Below are positions 7,618-18,242 of a stretch of 53,266 nt of DNA, in pieces. Numbering within the stretch: position 1 is the first letter of the stretch; each line of letters opens with the position of its first letter. A model generated the notes under the pieces. That model worked only from the letters and a program-made list of their open reading frames with translations, was not told where the DNA came from and did not search any database. This stretch comes from Stenotrophomonas_A sp002429615 (GTDB lineage Bacteria > Pseudomonadota > Gammaproteobacteria > Xanthomonadales > Xanthomonadaceae), in assembly GCA_031987425.1 (NCBI GenBank), contig DALZZL010000010.1, forward strand, positions 1-53,266, written 5' to 3'. Both the position numbers and the translations under genes were made by a program.

Positions 7618-8085
7618 TCAGCGCTTGGGCTGCAGCATGGTGCCGGTGCAGTTCTTCGAACCGCAGCGGCACTCCCAGATCTTCTTCAGGCGCGGGGTGT
7701 GGCGCTCGGCCAGGGTGATGCCGTAGTTGTAGGTCAGCTCCTCACCCGGCTTGATGTTGCGGATGGCCTCGATGAGCACCTTGTCCTTGCGGCGGTCGTC
7801 GCCCTCGGCTTCCTCGATCGTCGCCTCGCAGTTCGGATCGCAGCTGTGGTTGATCCAGCGCGCGTCATTGCCCTCGTAGTTGGCGTCGATCACGTAGTCG
7901 TCGCTGAGGGTGAACAGGAAGGTATGACCGGTCTCGACATCGCCGGCGTCATCCGCGTCGACTTCGGCATGGGTCCGCCGGCGCCCCTTGTATTCGATGA
8001 CATGCTCGCCCTTCTTGAGCGCCTGCACGGCGAACACGCCGTTGCCGTGGATGCGGGATTTGCGGGCGGCGATCTTGCGCGTCAT
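7618..8085 (-). CDS. SET-domain lysine methyltransferase with post-SET cysteines
   Basis: This 155-residue protein is essentially a bare SET domain. It starts with KSRIHGNGVFA (the SAM-binding GxG region). It then carries the pseudoknot motif WINHSCDPNC (about residues 77-86), the GEELTYNY motif with the catalytic tyrosine (about 114-121) and a post-SET ECRCGSKNCTG zinc-binding cluster (about 138-148). All signature residues for AdoMet-dependent lysine methylation are kept. The ATG at 8085 has GGAAG five bases upstream; an ATG four codons earlier (8097) lacks one. Substrate unknown. It diverges from the suf cluster, and the HU protein with a Lys-rich tail 2 kb away is one conceivable target (speculation). 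Confidence 0.85.
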   Translation of the reverse strand: MTRKIAARKSRIHGNGVFAVQALKKGEHVIEYKGRRRTHAEVDADDAGDVETGHTFLFTLSDDYVIDANYEGNDARWINHSCDPNCEATIEEAEGDDRRKDKVLIEAIRNIKPGEELTYNYGITLAERHTPRLKKIWECRCGSKNCTGTMLQPKR

Positions 8086-8201
8086 GAAAACTTCCATCTA
8101 AGGGGTCGGGCATTGTGGCCCGGGCACCGCCGACAAGCCAATCCCGGAGCGCTTGCGCCCTACCCCTCGCCGCGTCGCTGGCCGACCCCTGAATGCGAGG
8201 C

Positions 8202-8230
8202 TTGGCCTGGCCGACGCTAAAGCGTACAAT
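8202..8230 (+). promoter_or_regulatory. Sigma-70 promoter of the suf cluster
   Basis: TTGGCC (8202-8207) and TACAAT (8225-8230) are separated by exactly 17 bases, placing transcription start near 8237 and leaving a short leader before the regulator ATG at 8263. The regulator may bind here itself; no dyad was resolved. Confidence 0.6.
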
Positions 8231-8262
8231 TTCAGTCCGCTTTCCCCCACCCCCTGTCCGCC

Positions 8263-8721
8263 ATGCTGCGCGTCACCAAGCTCACCGACTACGCCACCGT
8301 CGTCCTGACGGTGCTCGCCGCGCGTGCCGGCGCCGTGCTCAGTGCCAGCGAGCTGGCCGAGCAGGCTGGGCTGGAGACCACCACCGTGAGCAAACTGCTC
8401 AAGCCGCTGGCCCAGGCCGGGCTGGTGGAGGGGCTGCGCGGCGTCCACGGCGGCTACCGCCTGGCGCGCCCGGCCGAGCGGATCACCCTGATCGAGATCG
8501 TCGAGGCGATGGAAGGCCCGCTGGCGATCACCGAGTGCAGCCAGGACCACAGCCAGTGCGGCATCGCCCAGCAGTGTGGCGTGCGCGCTAACTGGCGGCT
8601 GATCAACGACGTGGTCGCCGACGCCCTGCGCGGCGTGACCCTGGCGCAGATGCTGCACCCCCTTTCCACCACCGGCGACGGCCGGCGACGTCTGATCGCC
8701 GCCCAGGTCGCCGCTTCCTGA
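8263..8721 (+). CDS. Rrf2-family SUF operon regulator
   Basis: This 152-residue protein has the Rrf2/IscR winged helix, with recognition region SASELAEQAGLETTTVSKLLKPL (28-50) and wing GLRGVHGGYRLARP. Three cysteines, Cys92, Cys99 and Cys105 (ECSQDHSQCGIAQQCG), are spaced as expected for Fe-S cluster binding. This matches the gammaproteobacterial suf regulator type that heads the cluster in xanthomonads. It probably senses Fe-S status through its cluster and adjusts suf transcription. It is the first gene after the 8202-8230 promoter and 16 bases ahead of sufB, so feedback control is likely. Confidence 0.9.
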   Translation: MLRVTKLTDYATVVLTVLAARAGAVLSASELAEQAGLETTTVSKLLKPLAQAGLVEGLRGVHGGYRLARPAERITLIEIVEAMEGPLAITECSQDHSQCGIAQQCGVRANWRLINDVVADALRGVTLAQMLHPLSTTGDGRRRLIAAQVAAS

Positions 8722-8737
8722 AGCGTAGGCAGCCCCC

Positions 8738-10194
<1,457 letters not shown>

Positions 10195-10198
<4 letters not shown>

Positions 10199-10605
10199 TC
10201 CGCACCGCCCTTCTGCTGGTGCTGGGCCTGGCGGCGGCGCCGCTTGCCTCGGCACAGGCCATCACCTGCAACCCGGCTGGCAACCAGGCCGAAATGAACC
10301 AGTGCGCGTTCGACGACCTGCGCAAGGCCGATGCCGACCTCAATGCCACCTACGCGCAGGTGCTGGCCAAGCTGAAAGGCCAGACCGTGGCGCTGGCCCG
10401 GCTCAAGAGCGCGCAGCGCCTGTGGGTGCAGCTGCGCGACGCCGACCTGGCCGCGCAGTTCCCGGTGCCCGACAAGCAGGATCCGCGCGTTGAATACGGC
10501 TCGCTCTATCCGCTGGAACGCGCTGCCGCCCAGACCGAACTGACCCGCCAGCGCACCGCCTATCTGCGCAAGCAATTCCTCGCCCCCGCGGGCGAAGGCC
10601 GCTGA
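10195..10605 (+). CDS. LprI/DUF1311-like secreted protein inserted in the suf cluster
   Basis: This 136-residue protein has a Sec signal (MIRTALLLVLGLAAAPLASAQA). The mature part has CNPAGNQAEMNQCAFDDLRKADADLNATYAQVLAKL, the cysteine pair (Cys25, Cys37) and AD-LN-Y pattern of the DUF1311 or lysozyme-inhibitor LprI family. Such proteins are periplasmic; one mycobacterial member inhibits lysozyme, but most are uncharacterised. The start codon overlaps the sufB stop (ATGA), so translation is probably coupled. Why a secreted protein sits between sufB and sufC is not clear from function. Confidence 0.8.
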
Positions 10606-10648
10606 CGTACGCCCCGCCTTCTCCTTTCCGCATTGCGAAGCAAACATC

Positions 10649-11409
<761 letters not shown>

Positions 11410-11410
<1 letters not shown>

Positions 11411-12672
11411 TGAGCGCCCTGCTCGATTCCCTCGCCGCCGGCTTCCACGGCGATGCGACGCGCCAGGCGGTGCTGGACGAGGCACTGCGCGATGGCCTGC
11501 CCGGCGCGCGTAGCGAAGCCTGGAAATACACCCCGCTGCGCGCACTGGAGCGCCGCAGCTTCGCCGCGTCGCCGGCCGAGGTCGCCGCGGTCGATCCGCA
11601 GCGGCTGGCCGATATCCCCGCGCCACGACTGGTCTTCGTCAATGGGCGTCATGCTCCGGCGCTATCGCAGCTGGATGGCCTGCCGGCCGGTGTGACCCTG
11701 CAGCCGCTGTCCACCGCGCTGGCAGGCGGCGAGGAGGCCGCGCGCTTCCTGGGCCGCCGCTACGCGCATGCCGACGAGGTGTTCGCGCGGCTCAACGCCG
11801 CGCTGGCCGAGGAAGGCGTGCTGCTGCGCGTCGAGGACGGCGTGCAGGTCGAGGCACCGGTGCATCTGGTGTTCCTGAGCAGCGCCGCCGCCGGCGACCA
11901 GGCCTGGCATCCGCGCCACCTCGTCGAGCTGCGTCGCGACGCGTCGCTGTCCCTGCTTGAGCACCATCTGCACACCGGCGATAACGCCCACCTCGGCAAT
12001 GCCGTCGCGCATGTCCACTTGGCGCAGGGCGCGCGGTTGTCGCATGCCCGCGTGCAGGAGGAGAGCGCCACGTTCACGTCGCTGCTGCGTACCGATGCGG
12101 TGCTGGCGCGAGACGCGGTGTACCGCCGCATCGACCTCGAACTTGGCGCCGGCCTGAGCCGGCACGAACTCAACGTGCGCCTGGAAGGCGACAACGCGCG
12201 CCTGGACGCCAACGGCGTACTGCTCGGCAACGGCCGCCGCCATATCGACACCCGGCTGGGCATCGAGCACATCGCCCGCGACACCTCGTGCGGACTGCTG
12301 TGGCGCGGCGTCGGTACCGACCGCAGCCGCGTGGTCTTCCATGGCGGCATCAACATCCGCCCCGGCGCCGACGGCACCGATGCGCGGCTGTCGAACAAGA
12401 ACCTGCTGCTGTCGGCCAACGCCGAGATCGATACCCAGCCGGTGCTGGTGATCGATGCCGACGAGGTCCAGGCCGCCCACGGCGCCACGGTCGGCCAGCT
12501 CGACGCCAATGCGCTGTTCTACCTGCGCTCGCGCGGCCTGCCGCAGGCCCAGGCACAGGCACTGCTCAGCGCCGCGTTCTGTCACGAACCGCTATCCGGT
12601 CTGCCGGAGCGTCTGGGTACGTTCCTCGCCGCGCGCCTGGACGTGGCGCTGTCTTCGGCGGGCGTGGCATGA
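11410..12672 (+). CDS. sufD: Fe-S assembly protein SufD
   Basis: This 420-residue SufB paralogue has the family N-terminus that includes RSEAWKYTPLRALERRSF, a central beta-helix with RLEGDNARLDANGVLLGNGRRH, and the C-terminal block DEVQAAHGATVGQLDANALFYLRSRGL with the histidine needed for cluster assembly. It partners SufB and SufC. The start is fixed by overlap with the sufC stop, and its end overlaps the sufS ATG by four bases, giving tight coupling. Confidence 0.95.
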
Positions 12673-13916
12673 ACGCCCCCGTCGCCGCCCCGCTGGACAC
12701 CGCGCCGGATTGGGCGCGCGTGCGCAGTGACTTCCCGCTGCTGATGCGGCAGGTCCACGGCAAGCCGCTGATCTATTTCGACAATGCCAACACCGGGCAA
12801 AAGCCTTTGCCGGTGATCGCCGCGACTGACGAGTTCTACCGTCGGCAGAACGCCAACGTCAGCCGCGCAGTGCATGCGCTCGGCACCGAGGCCACCGAGG
12901 CCTACGAAGGCGCGCGCGACAAACTGGCGCGCTTCCTCAACGTGCGCGCCGACGAGCTGGTGCTGTGCAGCGGCACCACGTTCGCGATCAACCTGGTCGC
13001 CTATTCGTGGGCGCTGCCGCGGCTGAAGGCGGGCGATGTGATCCTGGTCTCGCGCATGGAGCACCACGCCAACATCGTGCCGTGGCAGCTGGTGGCCGAG
13101 CGTACCGGTGCGAAGATCCGCGTCGCCGAGATTCACCCTGATGGCACGCTGGACCTGGATGCCCTGCGCGCGGCGATGACGCCCGAGGTCAAACTGCTGG
13201 CCCTGGCGCACGTCTCCAACGTGCTGGGCACGGTGAACCCGGTACGCGAGATCTGCCGCGAGGCGCGCAAGCGCGGCATCGTCAGCGTGATCGACGGCTC
13301 GCAGGCGGTCCCGCACCGCCGCGTGGACGTGGCCGCCATCGGCTGCGACTTCTATGCGCTTACCGGCCACAAGATGTGCGGCCCAACCGGCACCGGCGCG
13401 CTGTGGGCGCGCCGCGAGCATCTGCAGGCGATGCCGCCGTTCCTTGGCGGCGGCGAGATGATCAAGGAAGTCAGCTTCGACGGCACCGTGTTCAACGATC
13501 CGCCGCACAAGTTCGAGGCCGGTACGCCGAACATCGCCGGCTTCGTCGGCCTGGGCGCGGCGGTGGACTACCTGGAAGGTGTCGGCCTGGCGCACATCGA
13601 AGCGCGCGAGGCGGAACTGCTGGCGCACTTCACCGAGGAACTGCAGCGCATCGACGGCCTGCGCATCTTCGGCACCGCCCCGGACAAGGCCGCGGTGGTC
13701 TCGTTCCTGGTCGAAGGCGCGCATGCCCACGACCTGGCGACCCTGCTCGACCTGGAAGGCGTGGCGATCCGCTCCGGCCAGCACTGCGCGCACCCGCTGC
13801 TGCAGTACTACGGCGTGGCCGCGACCTGCCGGGCCTCGCTGGCGTTCTACAACACGCACGAAGAGATCGAGCGCTTCGTCGCCGCGCTTGGCAAGGTGCG
13901 CCAGCTGCTGGGCTGA
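12669..13916 (+). CDS. sufS: Cysteine desulfurase SufS
   Basis: This 415-residue PLP enzyme takes sulfur from cysteine for the SufBCD scaffold. The PLP lysine is Lys235 in TGHKMCGPTG and the persulfide cysteine is Cys373 in RSGQHCAHPL, both at expected places for a group II desulfurase. The N-terminal motif usually written DNAAT/SxQKP appears as DNANTGQKP. An extra cysteine sits two residues after the PLP lysine. No sufE or sufU is present in the cluster, so the sulfur acceptor is elsewhere or replaced. The ATG overlaps the sufD stop. Confidence 0.95.
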   Translation: MNAPVAAPLDTAPDWARVRSDFPLLMRQVHGKPLIYFDNANTGQKPLPVIAATDEFYRRQNANVSRAVHALGTEATEAYEGARDKLARFLNVRADELVLCSGTTFAINLVAYSWALPRLKAGDVILVSRMEHHANIVPWQLVAERTGAKIRVAEIHPDGTLDLDALRAAMTPEVKLLALAHVSNVLGTVNPVREICREARKRGIVSVIDGSQAVPHRRVDVAAIGCDFYALTGHKMCGPTGTGALWARREHLQAMPPFLGGGEMIKEVSFDGTVFNDPPHKFEAGTPNIAGFVGLGAAVDYLEGVGLAHIEAREAELLAHFTEELQRIDGLRIFGTAPDKAAVVSFLVEGAHAHDLATLLDLEGVAIRSGQHCAHPLLQYYGVAATCRASLAFYNTHEEIERFVAALGKVRQLLG

Positions 13917-13983
13917 ACCGGCACGGGCGGCAGGCCGGCGTCGCGGCCTGACCGCATCGGGGGTGCACGGCTACAATCGCGCC

Positions 13984-14520
13984 ATGCACACCCTGACTTT
14001 CCGCACCGCCACCGTCGCCGATATCGACGCCCTCGTCGCCCTGGTGACCTCCGCCTATCGCGGCGATGCCAGCCGCGTCGGTTGGACCACCGAGGCCGAC
14101 CTGCTCGACGGCACCCGCATCGACCCGGAGGTGCTGCGCCAGGACATCCTGCGCGACCGCAGCCTGGTCCTGCTGGCCGAGCATGACGGCGCCCTGATCG
14201 CCTGCGCGCATATCTCCGACGATGGCGACGCCGGCTACTTCGGCATGTTCTCGGTCAGCCCCACCCTGCAGGGCGGCGGCGTCGGCAAGTTGCTGATGCA
14301 GGAGGCCGAGCGCGTCGTGCTGCAGCAATGGGGCCATGCGCGGATGCGGATGACGGTGATCGACGTGCGTGCCGAGCTGATCGCCTTCTACGAACGCCGC
14401 GGTTACCGCCGTACCGGCATCACCAAGCCCTTCCCCTATGGCGACGCGCGTTTCGGCATCCCGCTGCGCGACGACCTGCGCTTCGAGATTCTGGAAAAGG
14501 CGCTGGGGACGGCGTTGTGA
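13984..14520 (+). CDS. GNAT-family N-acetyltransferase
   Basis: This 178-residue protein is a single GNAT domain with the acetyl-CoA pyrophosphate loop VSPTLQGGGVGKLLMQEAE (about residues 94-112) and the C-terminal FYERRGYRRTG motif. The substrate is not predictable. It lies 67 bases downstream of sufS and its TGA overlaps the GTG start of the Rieske gene, so it is most likely part of the suf transcript. The ATG at 13984 gives the normal GNAT length; the longer open frame upstream overlaps sufS. Confidence 0.85.
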   Translation: MHTLTFRTATVADIDALVALVTSAYRGDASRVGWTTEADLLDGTRIDPEVLRQDILRDRSLVLLAEHDGALIACAHISDDGDAGYFGMFSVSPTLQGGGVGKLLMQEAERVVLQQWGHARMRMTVIDVRAELIAFYERRGYRRTGITKPFPYGDARFGIPLRDDLRFEILEKALGTAL

Positions 14521-14849
14521 GCTCGAACTGGACCTTTGTCTGCGGCACCGCCGAGCTGCTGCCCGGCGAGCTGAAGAATGTCTGGGACGAGGTCACCGAC
14601 ACCCCGATCGTGGTCTTCAACCTCGACGGCGCGTTCTACGCGCTGGAAGACCGCTGCAGCCATGAAGACTACGAATTGTCGCCGGGCACCTTCGATGCCA
14701 GCGAAGGCAGCGTCGAATGCCTGCTGCATGGGGCGCGCTTTGATGTCCGCGACGGCCGGCCGCTGTGCCCGCCGGCCTATTCGCCGGTGCCCAAGTTCCC
14801 GGTGAAGGTCGAGAACGGCGGAATCTGGACCCGCGACGACCGCGACTGA
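14517..14849 (+). CDS. Rieske [2Fe-2S] ferredoxin-like protein
   Basis: This 110-residue protein has a complete Rieske site: Cys47-x-His49 in EDRCSHEDYELSPG and Cys68-x-x-His71 in VECLLHGARFD. It resembles the ferredoxin component of non-haem iron oxygenases. It begins at a GTG at 14517 that overlaps the stop of the GNAT gene (GTGA). No oxygenase subunit lies nearby. Its place at the end of the suf cluster suggests electron delivery during Fe-S assembly or a client protein co-expressed with the machinery; this is inference. Confidence 0.88.
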   Translation: MSSNWTFVCGTAELLPGELKNVWDEVTDTPIVVFNLDGAFYALEDRCSHEDYELSPGTFDASEGSVECLLHGARFDVRDGRPLCPPAYSPVPKFPVKVENGGIWTRDDRD

Positions 14850-14972
14850 CCGGCCCCCGGCAGGTCAACCGGCGGCCGCTGCCGCTGCCCACATTCACCT
14901 CGGTCCCCCGGGCGCTCGCCGTTACGGGATCGCTGCGTCCCGACATTGGAACGCGAATCTGTCGCGAATGTC

Positions 14973-15002
14973 ATTGCAAACGATTCGCATTTGCCTAAGA
15001 AT
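14973..15002 (+). promoter_or_regulatory. Promoter with Fur-box-like operator of the siderophore receptor
   Basis: Bases 14973-14991 (ATTGCAAACGATTCGCATT) agree at 14 of 19 positions with a Xanthomonas-type Fur box as I remember it. They overlap a plausible promoter, TTGCAA (14974-14979), 17 bases, AAGAAT (14997-15002). A further GCGAAT/ATTCGC dyad spans 14965-14988. This arrangement would let iron-loaded Fur block RNA polymerase. Confidence 0.55.
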
Positions 15003-15111
15003 GTCGCGCCGCGTCGCCCCCTGCCACGTTCCGGCACGCCATTTCATTGCCTGACACCTGCCGCCCGCCCCACCGGACGCCGTGTCGCCCCGTCTACAGG
15101 ATTGCAGACAC

Positions 15112-17403
15112 ATGAGCATCAAGAGCCGCAAGCACGCCCTTCCCCGTTCCGCCAGCGCCACCACGCTCACCGCCGCCGCCCTGCTGCTGGCCGCGCCGCT
15201 GGCGCACGCCGATGCCGCCGACAACGCCAAGACGCTCGACAAGATCGACGTGCAGGCCGAACGCGCCAAGCGCTACCTGGTCGAGACCCCCGCCTCGCTG
15301 AAGTTCACCCAGTCGCTGCAGGACACCCCGCAGACGGTCAACATCATCAGCAAGGACCTGTTCAACGAACAGGGCGCCACCACGCTGACCGAAGCGCTGC
15401 GCAACAGCCCGGGCGTGGGCACGTTCTATGTCGGCGAGAACGGCAATACCAGCACCGGTGATTCCGTCTACATGCGCGGCTTCGACAGCTCGTCGAGCAT
15501 CTTCGTCGACGGTGTCCGCGACCTCGGCTCGATCTCGCGCGATGTGTTCAACATCGAGCAGATCGAAGTCACCAAGGGCCCGGCCGGCACCGACAACGGC
15601 CGCAGCGCGCCGACCGGCGCGATCAACCTGATCACCAAGCAGCCGTTTGGCACCAATGCCACCAGCGCTTCGCTGACCGGCGGCGTGGACGGCCAGCGCC
15701 GCGTCACCGCCGACTGGAACCAGACCCTGGGCAATCCGGGCGCGGCGTTCCGCCTGAACGTGATGGGCCAGGACAGCGATGCGGTCGGCCGCGACCACGT
15801 CGAGAACAAGCGCTGGGGCATCGCCCCGTCGCTGGCGTTCGGCCTGGATGGCAACACCCGCTATTACATCGACCTGCTGTACGTGAAGCAGGACAACATC
15901 CCCGACGGCAGCGTGCCGACCATCGGCCTGCCCGGTTACTCCTCGCCCGATCCGCTGCGCCCGTGGCTGGCCACCGCGCCGAAGGTGGATCCGGAGAATT
16001 TCTACGGCACCCGCCACGACCACGACGATGTCGAATCGAAGATGGCGACGTTCCGCTTCGAGCATGACTTCTCCGACACGCTGAAGCTGACCAACACCGC
16101 ACGTTGGGGCCAGAACGAGCAGGATTACATGCTCACCGCGTTCATGGTGACCGCGGCCAACCTGCTGACCCCGAACCCGAATGATCCGTCGACCTGGACC
16201 GTGGCGCGCAGCACGCCGACGTTCAAGGACCAGCAGTACACGATCATCACCGACCAGTTGAACCTGCGCTGGGACTTCACCACCGGCTCGGTCGAGCACA
16301 ACCTCAGCACCGGCGTGGAAGCCACCCGCGAGGAACTCAAGAGCTGGGGCGTGGCGACCAAGAGCGGCGCGTGGCCGGCGGCCAACCTGTACAACCCGGA
16401 CTGGAACGTGGATGGCCTGGTCTGGGGCCGCAACGGCGCCTATTCCGAAGGTCGCACCACCACCTACTCGGCCTACGCATTCGACACGCTGAAGTTCGGT
16501 GAGAGCTTCCTGGTCACCGGCGGCGTGCGCGTGGACCACTACGACACCGACTTCGACAGCCTGGTGGCCTGCGGCGGACGCGGCGGCCCGGTCTGCGGCA
16601 CGCTGCCGACCGGCAGCATCGTGCCGGGCGTGAATGCCAACGCCAAGGACACGCTGTTCAACTGGAAGCTCGGTGCGGTGTACAAGGCCAACGAGGACGT
16701 GAGCCTGTACGCGAACTACGCCGTGTCGCAGCAGCCCCCGGGCGGCAGCGCGCTGGAACTGAGCACCGCGGCGAACAACCTCAACAATCCGAACCTCGAT
16801 CCGCAGAAGGCCAAGACCGCCGAAATCGGCACCAAGTGGAGCTTCTTCGACGAGGGCCTGCTGCTGTCGATGGCACTGTTCCGCACCGACGTCACCAACG
16901 AGATCGCGCCGGACCCGACCAATCCGAACATCTACTACCAGACCGGCGAGAAGCGGGTGGAAGGCGTGGAGCTGTCGGCGGTGGGCCGCATCAGCGAGAA
17001 CTGGTCGGTCTCGGCCGGTTACACCAAGATGGACGCGCAGGTGAAGGAAGGCACCAAGGTGGCGCAGGACGGCAGCACCGACCTGAGCTACACCCCGGAC
17101 AGCGCCTTCACCGCCTGGACCACCTACACCCTGCCGTTCAATCTGACCGTCGGCGGCGGCGTGCGCTACAACGGCGAGATGAAGCGCGGCACCGACGGCG
17201 CCATCGGCACGCCGGCGTTCGTGAAGTCGTACACGGTGTGGGACGCGGTCATCACCTACCCGTTCAACGACCACTTCGATCTGCGTCTGAACGCCTACAA
17301 TCTGTTCGACAAGGAGTACGTGGCCGGCATCAACAAGAGCGGTTACCGCTACAGCCCGGGTGCGCCGCGCACCTTCACGCTGACGGCCAACCTGCGCTTC
17401 TGA
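15112..17403 (+). CDS. TonB-dependent siderophore receptor (catecholate-type, Fiu-like)
   Basis: This 763-residue outer-membrane receptor starts with a signal peptide (to about residue 33), a TonB-box-like TLDKIDVQ (41-48), and a plug domain with SLQDTPQTVNIISKDLF, LRNSPGV, VYMRGFD and IFVDGVRDLGSISRD. A 22-strand barrel follows, ending in the expected terminal phenylalanine (LTANLRF). The plug sequence and the PiuC gene next door match Fiu/PiuA-type catecholate receptors. The ATG at 15112 starts the signal peptide. The promoter at 14973-15002 carries a Fur-like site, fitting iron-starvation induction. Confidence 0.9.
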   Translation: MSIKSRKHALPRSASATTLTAAALLLAAPLAHADAADNAKTLDKIDVQAERAKRYLVETPASLKFTQSLQDTPQTVNIISKDLFNEQGATTLTEALRNSPGVGTFYVGENGNTSTGDSVYMRGFDSSSSIFVDGVRDLGSISRDVFNIEQIEVTKGPAGTDNGRSAPTGAINLITKQPFGTNATSASLTGGVDGQRRVTADWNQTLGNPGAAFRLNVMGQDSDAVGRDHVENKRWGIAPSLAFGLDGNTRYYIDLLYVKQDNIPDGSVPTIGLPGYSSPDPLRPWLATAPKVDPENFYGTRHDHDDVESKMATFRFEHDFSDTLKLTNTARWGQNEQDYMLTAFMVTAANLLTPNPNDPSTWTVARSTPTFKDQQYTIITDQLNLRWDFTTGSVEHNLSTGVEATREELKSWGVATKSGAWPAANLYNPDWNVDGLVWGRNGAYSEGRTTTYSAYAFDTLKFGESFLVTGGVRVDHYDTDFDSLVACGGRGGPVCGTLPTGSIVPGVNANAKDTLFNWKLGAVYKANEDVSLYANYAVSQQPPGGSALELSTAANNLNNPNLDPQKAKTAEIGTKWSFFDEGLLLSMALFRTDVTNEIAPDPTNPNIYYQTGEKRVEGVELSAVGRISENWSVSAGYTKMDAQVKEGTKVAQDGSTDLSYTPDSAFTAWTTYTLPFNLTVGGGVRYNGEMKRGTDGAIGTPAFVKSYTVWDAVITYPFNDHFDLRLNAYNLFDKEYVAGINKSGYRYSPGAPRTFTLTANLRF

Positions 17404-17432
17404 GCGGGCACGAGCAGGAAAACGTGAGCCTT

Positions 17433-17457
17433 GGACGCCTCCCTCGTGGAGGCGTCC
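17433..17457 (+). terminator. Strong hairpin between receptor and PiuC genes (no T-tract)
   Basis: A 10-bp perfect stem, GGACGCCTCC (17433-17442) with GGAGGCGTCC (17448-17457), and a 5-base loop sit 29 bases after the receptor stop codon. No U-run follows. It could be a partial attenuator or an mRNA 3'-end stabiliser that sets receptor output above PiuC output. Confidence 0.5.
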
Positions 17458-17475
17458 GCATGCAGGGAGAACACC

Positions 17476-18168
17476 ATGTTGCTGCACATTCCGGGCATCC
17501 TCGGCGCCGAGGAAGTGGCGCGTTTCCGCAGCGAGCTGGATGCGGCGGACTGGACCGACGGCCGCGAGACCGTCGGCGCCCAGGGCGCGCAGGTCAAGCG
17601 CAACCTGCAACTGCCGGACGCTTCCCCGCTCAAGCAGCAACTTGGCCAGGCCGTGCTCAATGCGCTGGGGCGCAGCCCGCTGTATTTCGCCGCGGCCCTG
17701 CCGTTGCGCACGGTGCCACCGCGCTTCAACCGCTATGAAGGCGGTGGGCACTACGGCTTCCACGTCGATGGCTCGGTCATGACGATTGGCGGAAGCCACG
17801 GCCAGCCGCCGATGAGCGTGCGCAGCGATCTGTCCTGCACGTTGTTCCTGTGCGAGCCGGAAGAGTACGAAGGTGGCGAGCTCATCGTCCACGACACCTA
17901 CGGCGAGCACGAAGTGAAATTGCCCGCCGGCGACCTGATCCTCTATCCGTCCAGCAGCCTGCACCGTGTCGCGCCGGTGACCCGCGGCGCACGCATCGCA
18001 TCGTTCTTCTGGGTGCAGAGCCTGGTGCGCGACGGCCAGCAACGACAGATGCTGTTCGAGCTGGATGCGGCGATCCAGTCGCTGACGCAGTCCGGCGCCG
18101 ATCGCGAAGCGCTGCTGCGCCTGACCAACGTCTATCACAACCTGCTGCGGAGCTGGTCGGAGACCTGA
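17476..18168 (+). CDS. piuC: PKHD-type Fe(II)/2-oxoglutarate hydroxylase, PiuC family
   Basis: This 230-residue dioxygenase has the iron ligands His96-x-Asp98 (GFHVDGS) and His163 (SSLHRVAPV), and the 2-oxoglutarate arginine Arg173 (ARIASFFW). PiuC/YbiX proteins regularly accompany Fiu/PiuA-type receptors and are thought to act on siderophore or its handling. The ATG at 17476 follows AGGGAGAACACC, a good ribosome-binding site. It probably shares the receptor's transcript, modulated by the hairpin at 17433-17457. Confidence 0.9.
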   Translation: MLLHIPGILGAEEVARFRSELDAADWTDGRETVGAQGAQVKRNLQLPDASPLKQQLGQAVLNALGRSPLYFAAALPLRTVPPRFNRYEGGGHYGFHVDGSVMTIGGSHGQPPMSVRSDLSCTLFLCEPEEYEGGELIVHDTYGEHEVKLPAGDLILYPSSSLHRVAPVTRGARIASFFWVQSLVRDGQQRQMLFELDAAIQSLTQSGADREALLRLTNVYHNLLRSWSET

Positions 18169-18182
18169 TCACCCGTCGCTGC

Positions 18183-18212
18183 AATTGCGATCCATTCTCA
18201 ATTGGATAGAAT
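18183..18212 (+). promoter_or_regulatory. Promoter with Fur-like palindrome before the PepSY operon
   Basis: TTGCGA (18185-18190) and TAGAAT (18207-18212) are spaced by 16 bases. Overlapping them is AATTGCGA-TCCAT-TCTCAATT (18183-18203), an inverted repeat with 7 of 8 arm positions matched that resembles a Fur box on either strand. The start codon at 18243 leaves a leader of about 25 bases. Confidence 0.55.
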
Positions 18213-18242
18213 GGCGGTCTTCCCTCCCCGGTAGTCCCTGGC

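Noticed and set aside
15094..18138. A 1014-codon open frame antisense to the siderophore receptor and piuC
   Set aside because: It mirrors two well-supported genes, has no recognisable domain, is full of His, Arg, Val and Gly typical of reverse-frame reading in GC-rich DNA, and lacks a ribosome-binding site.
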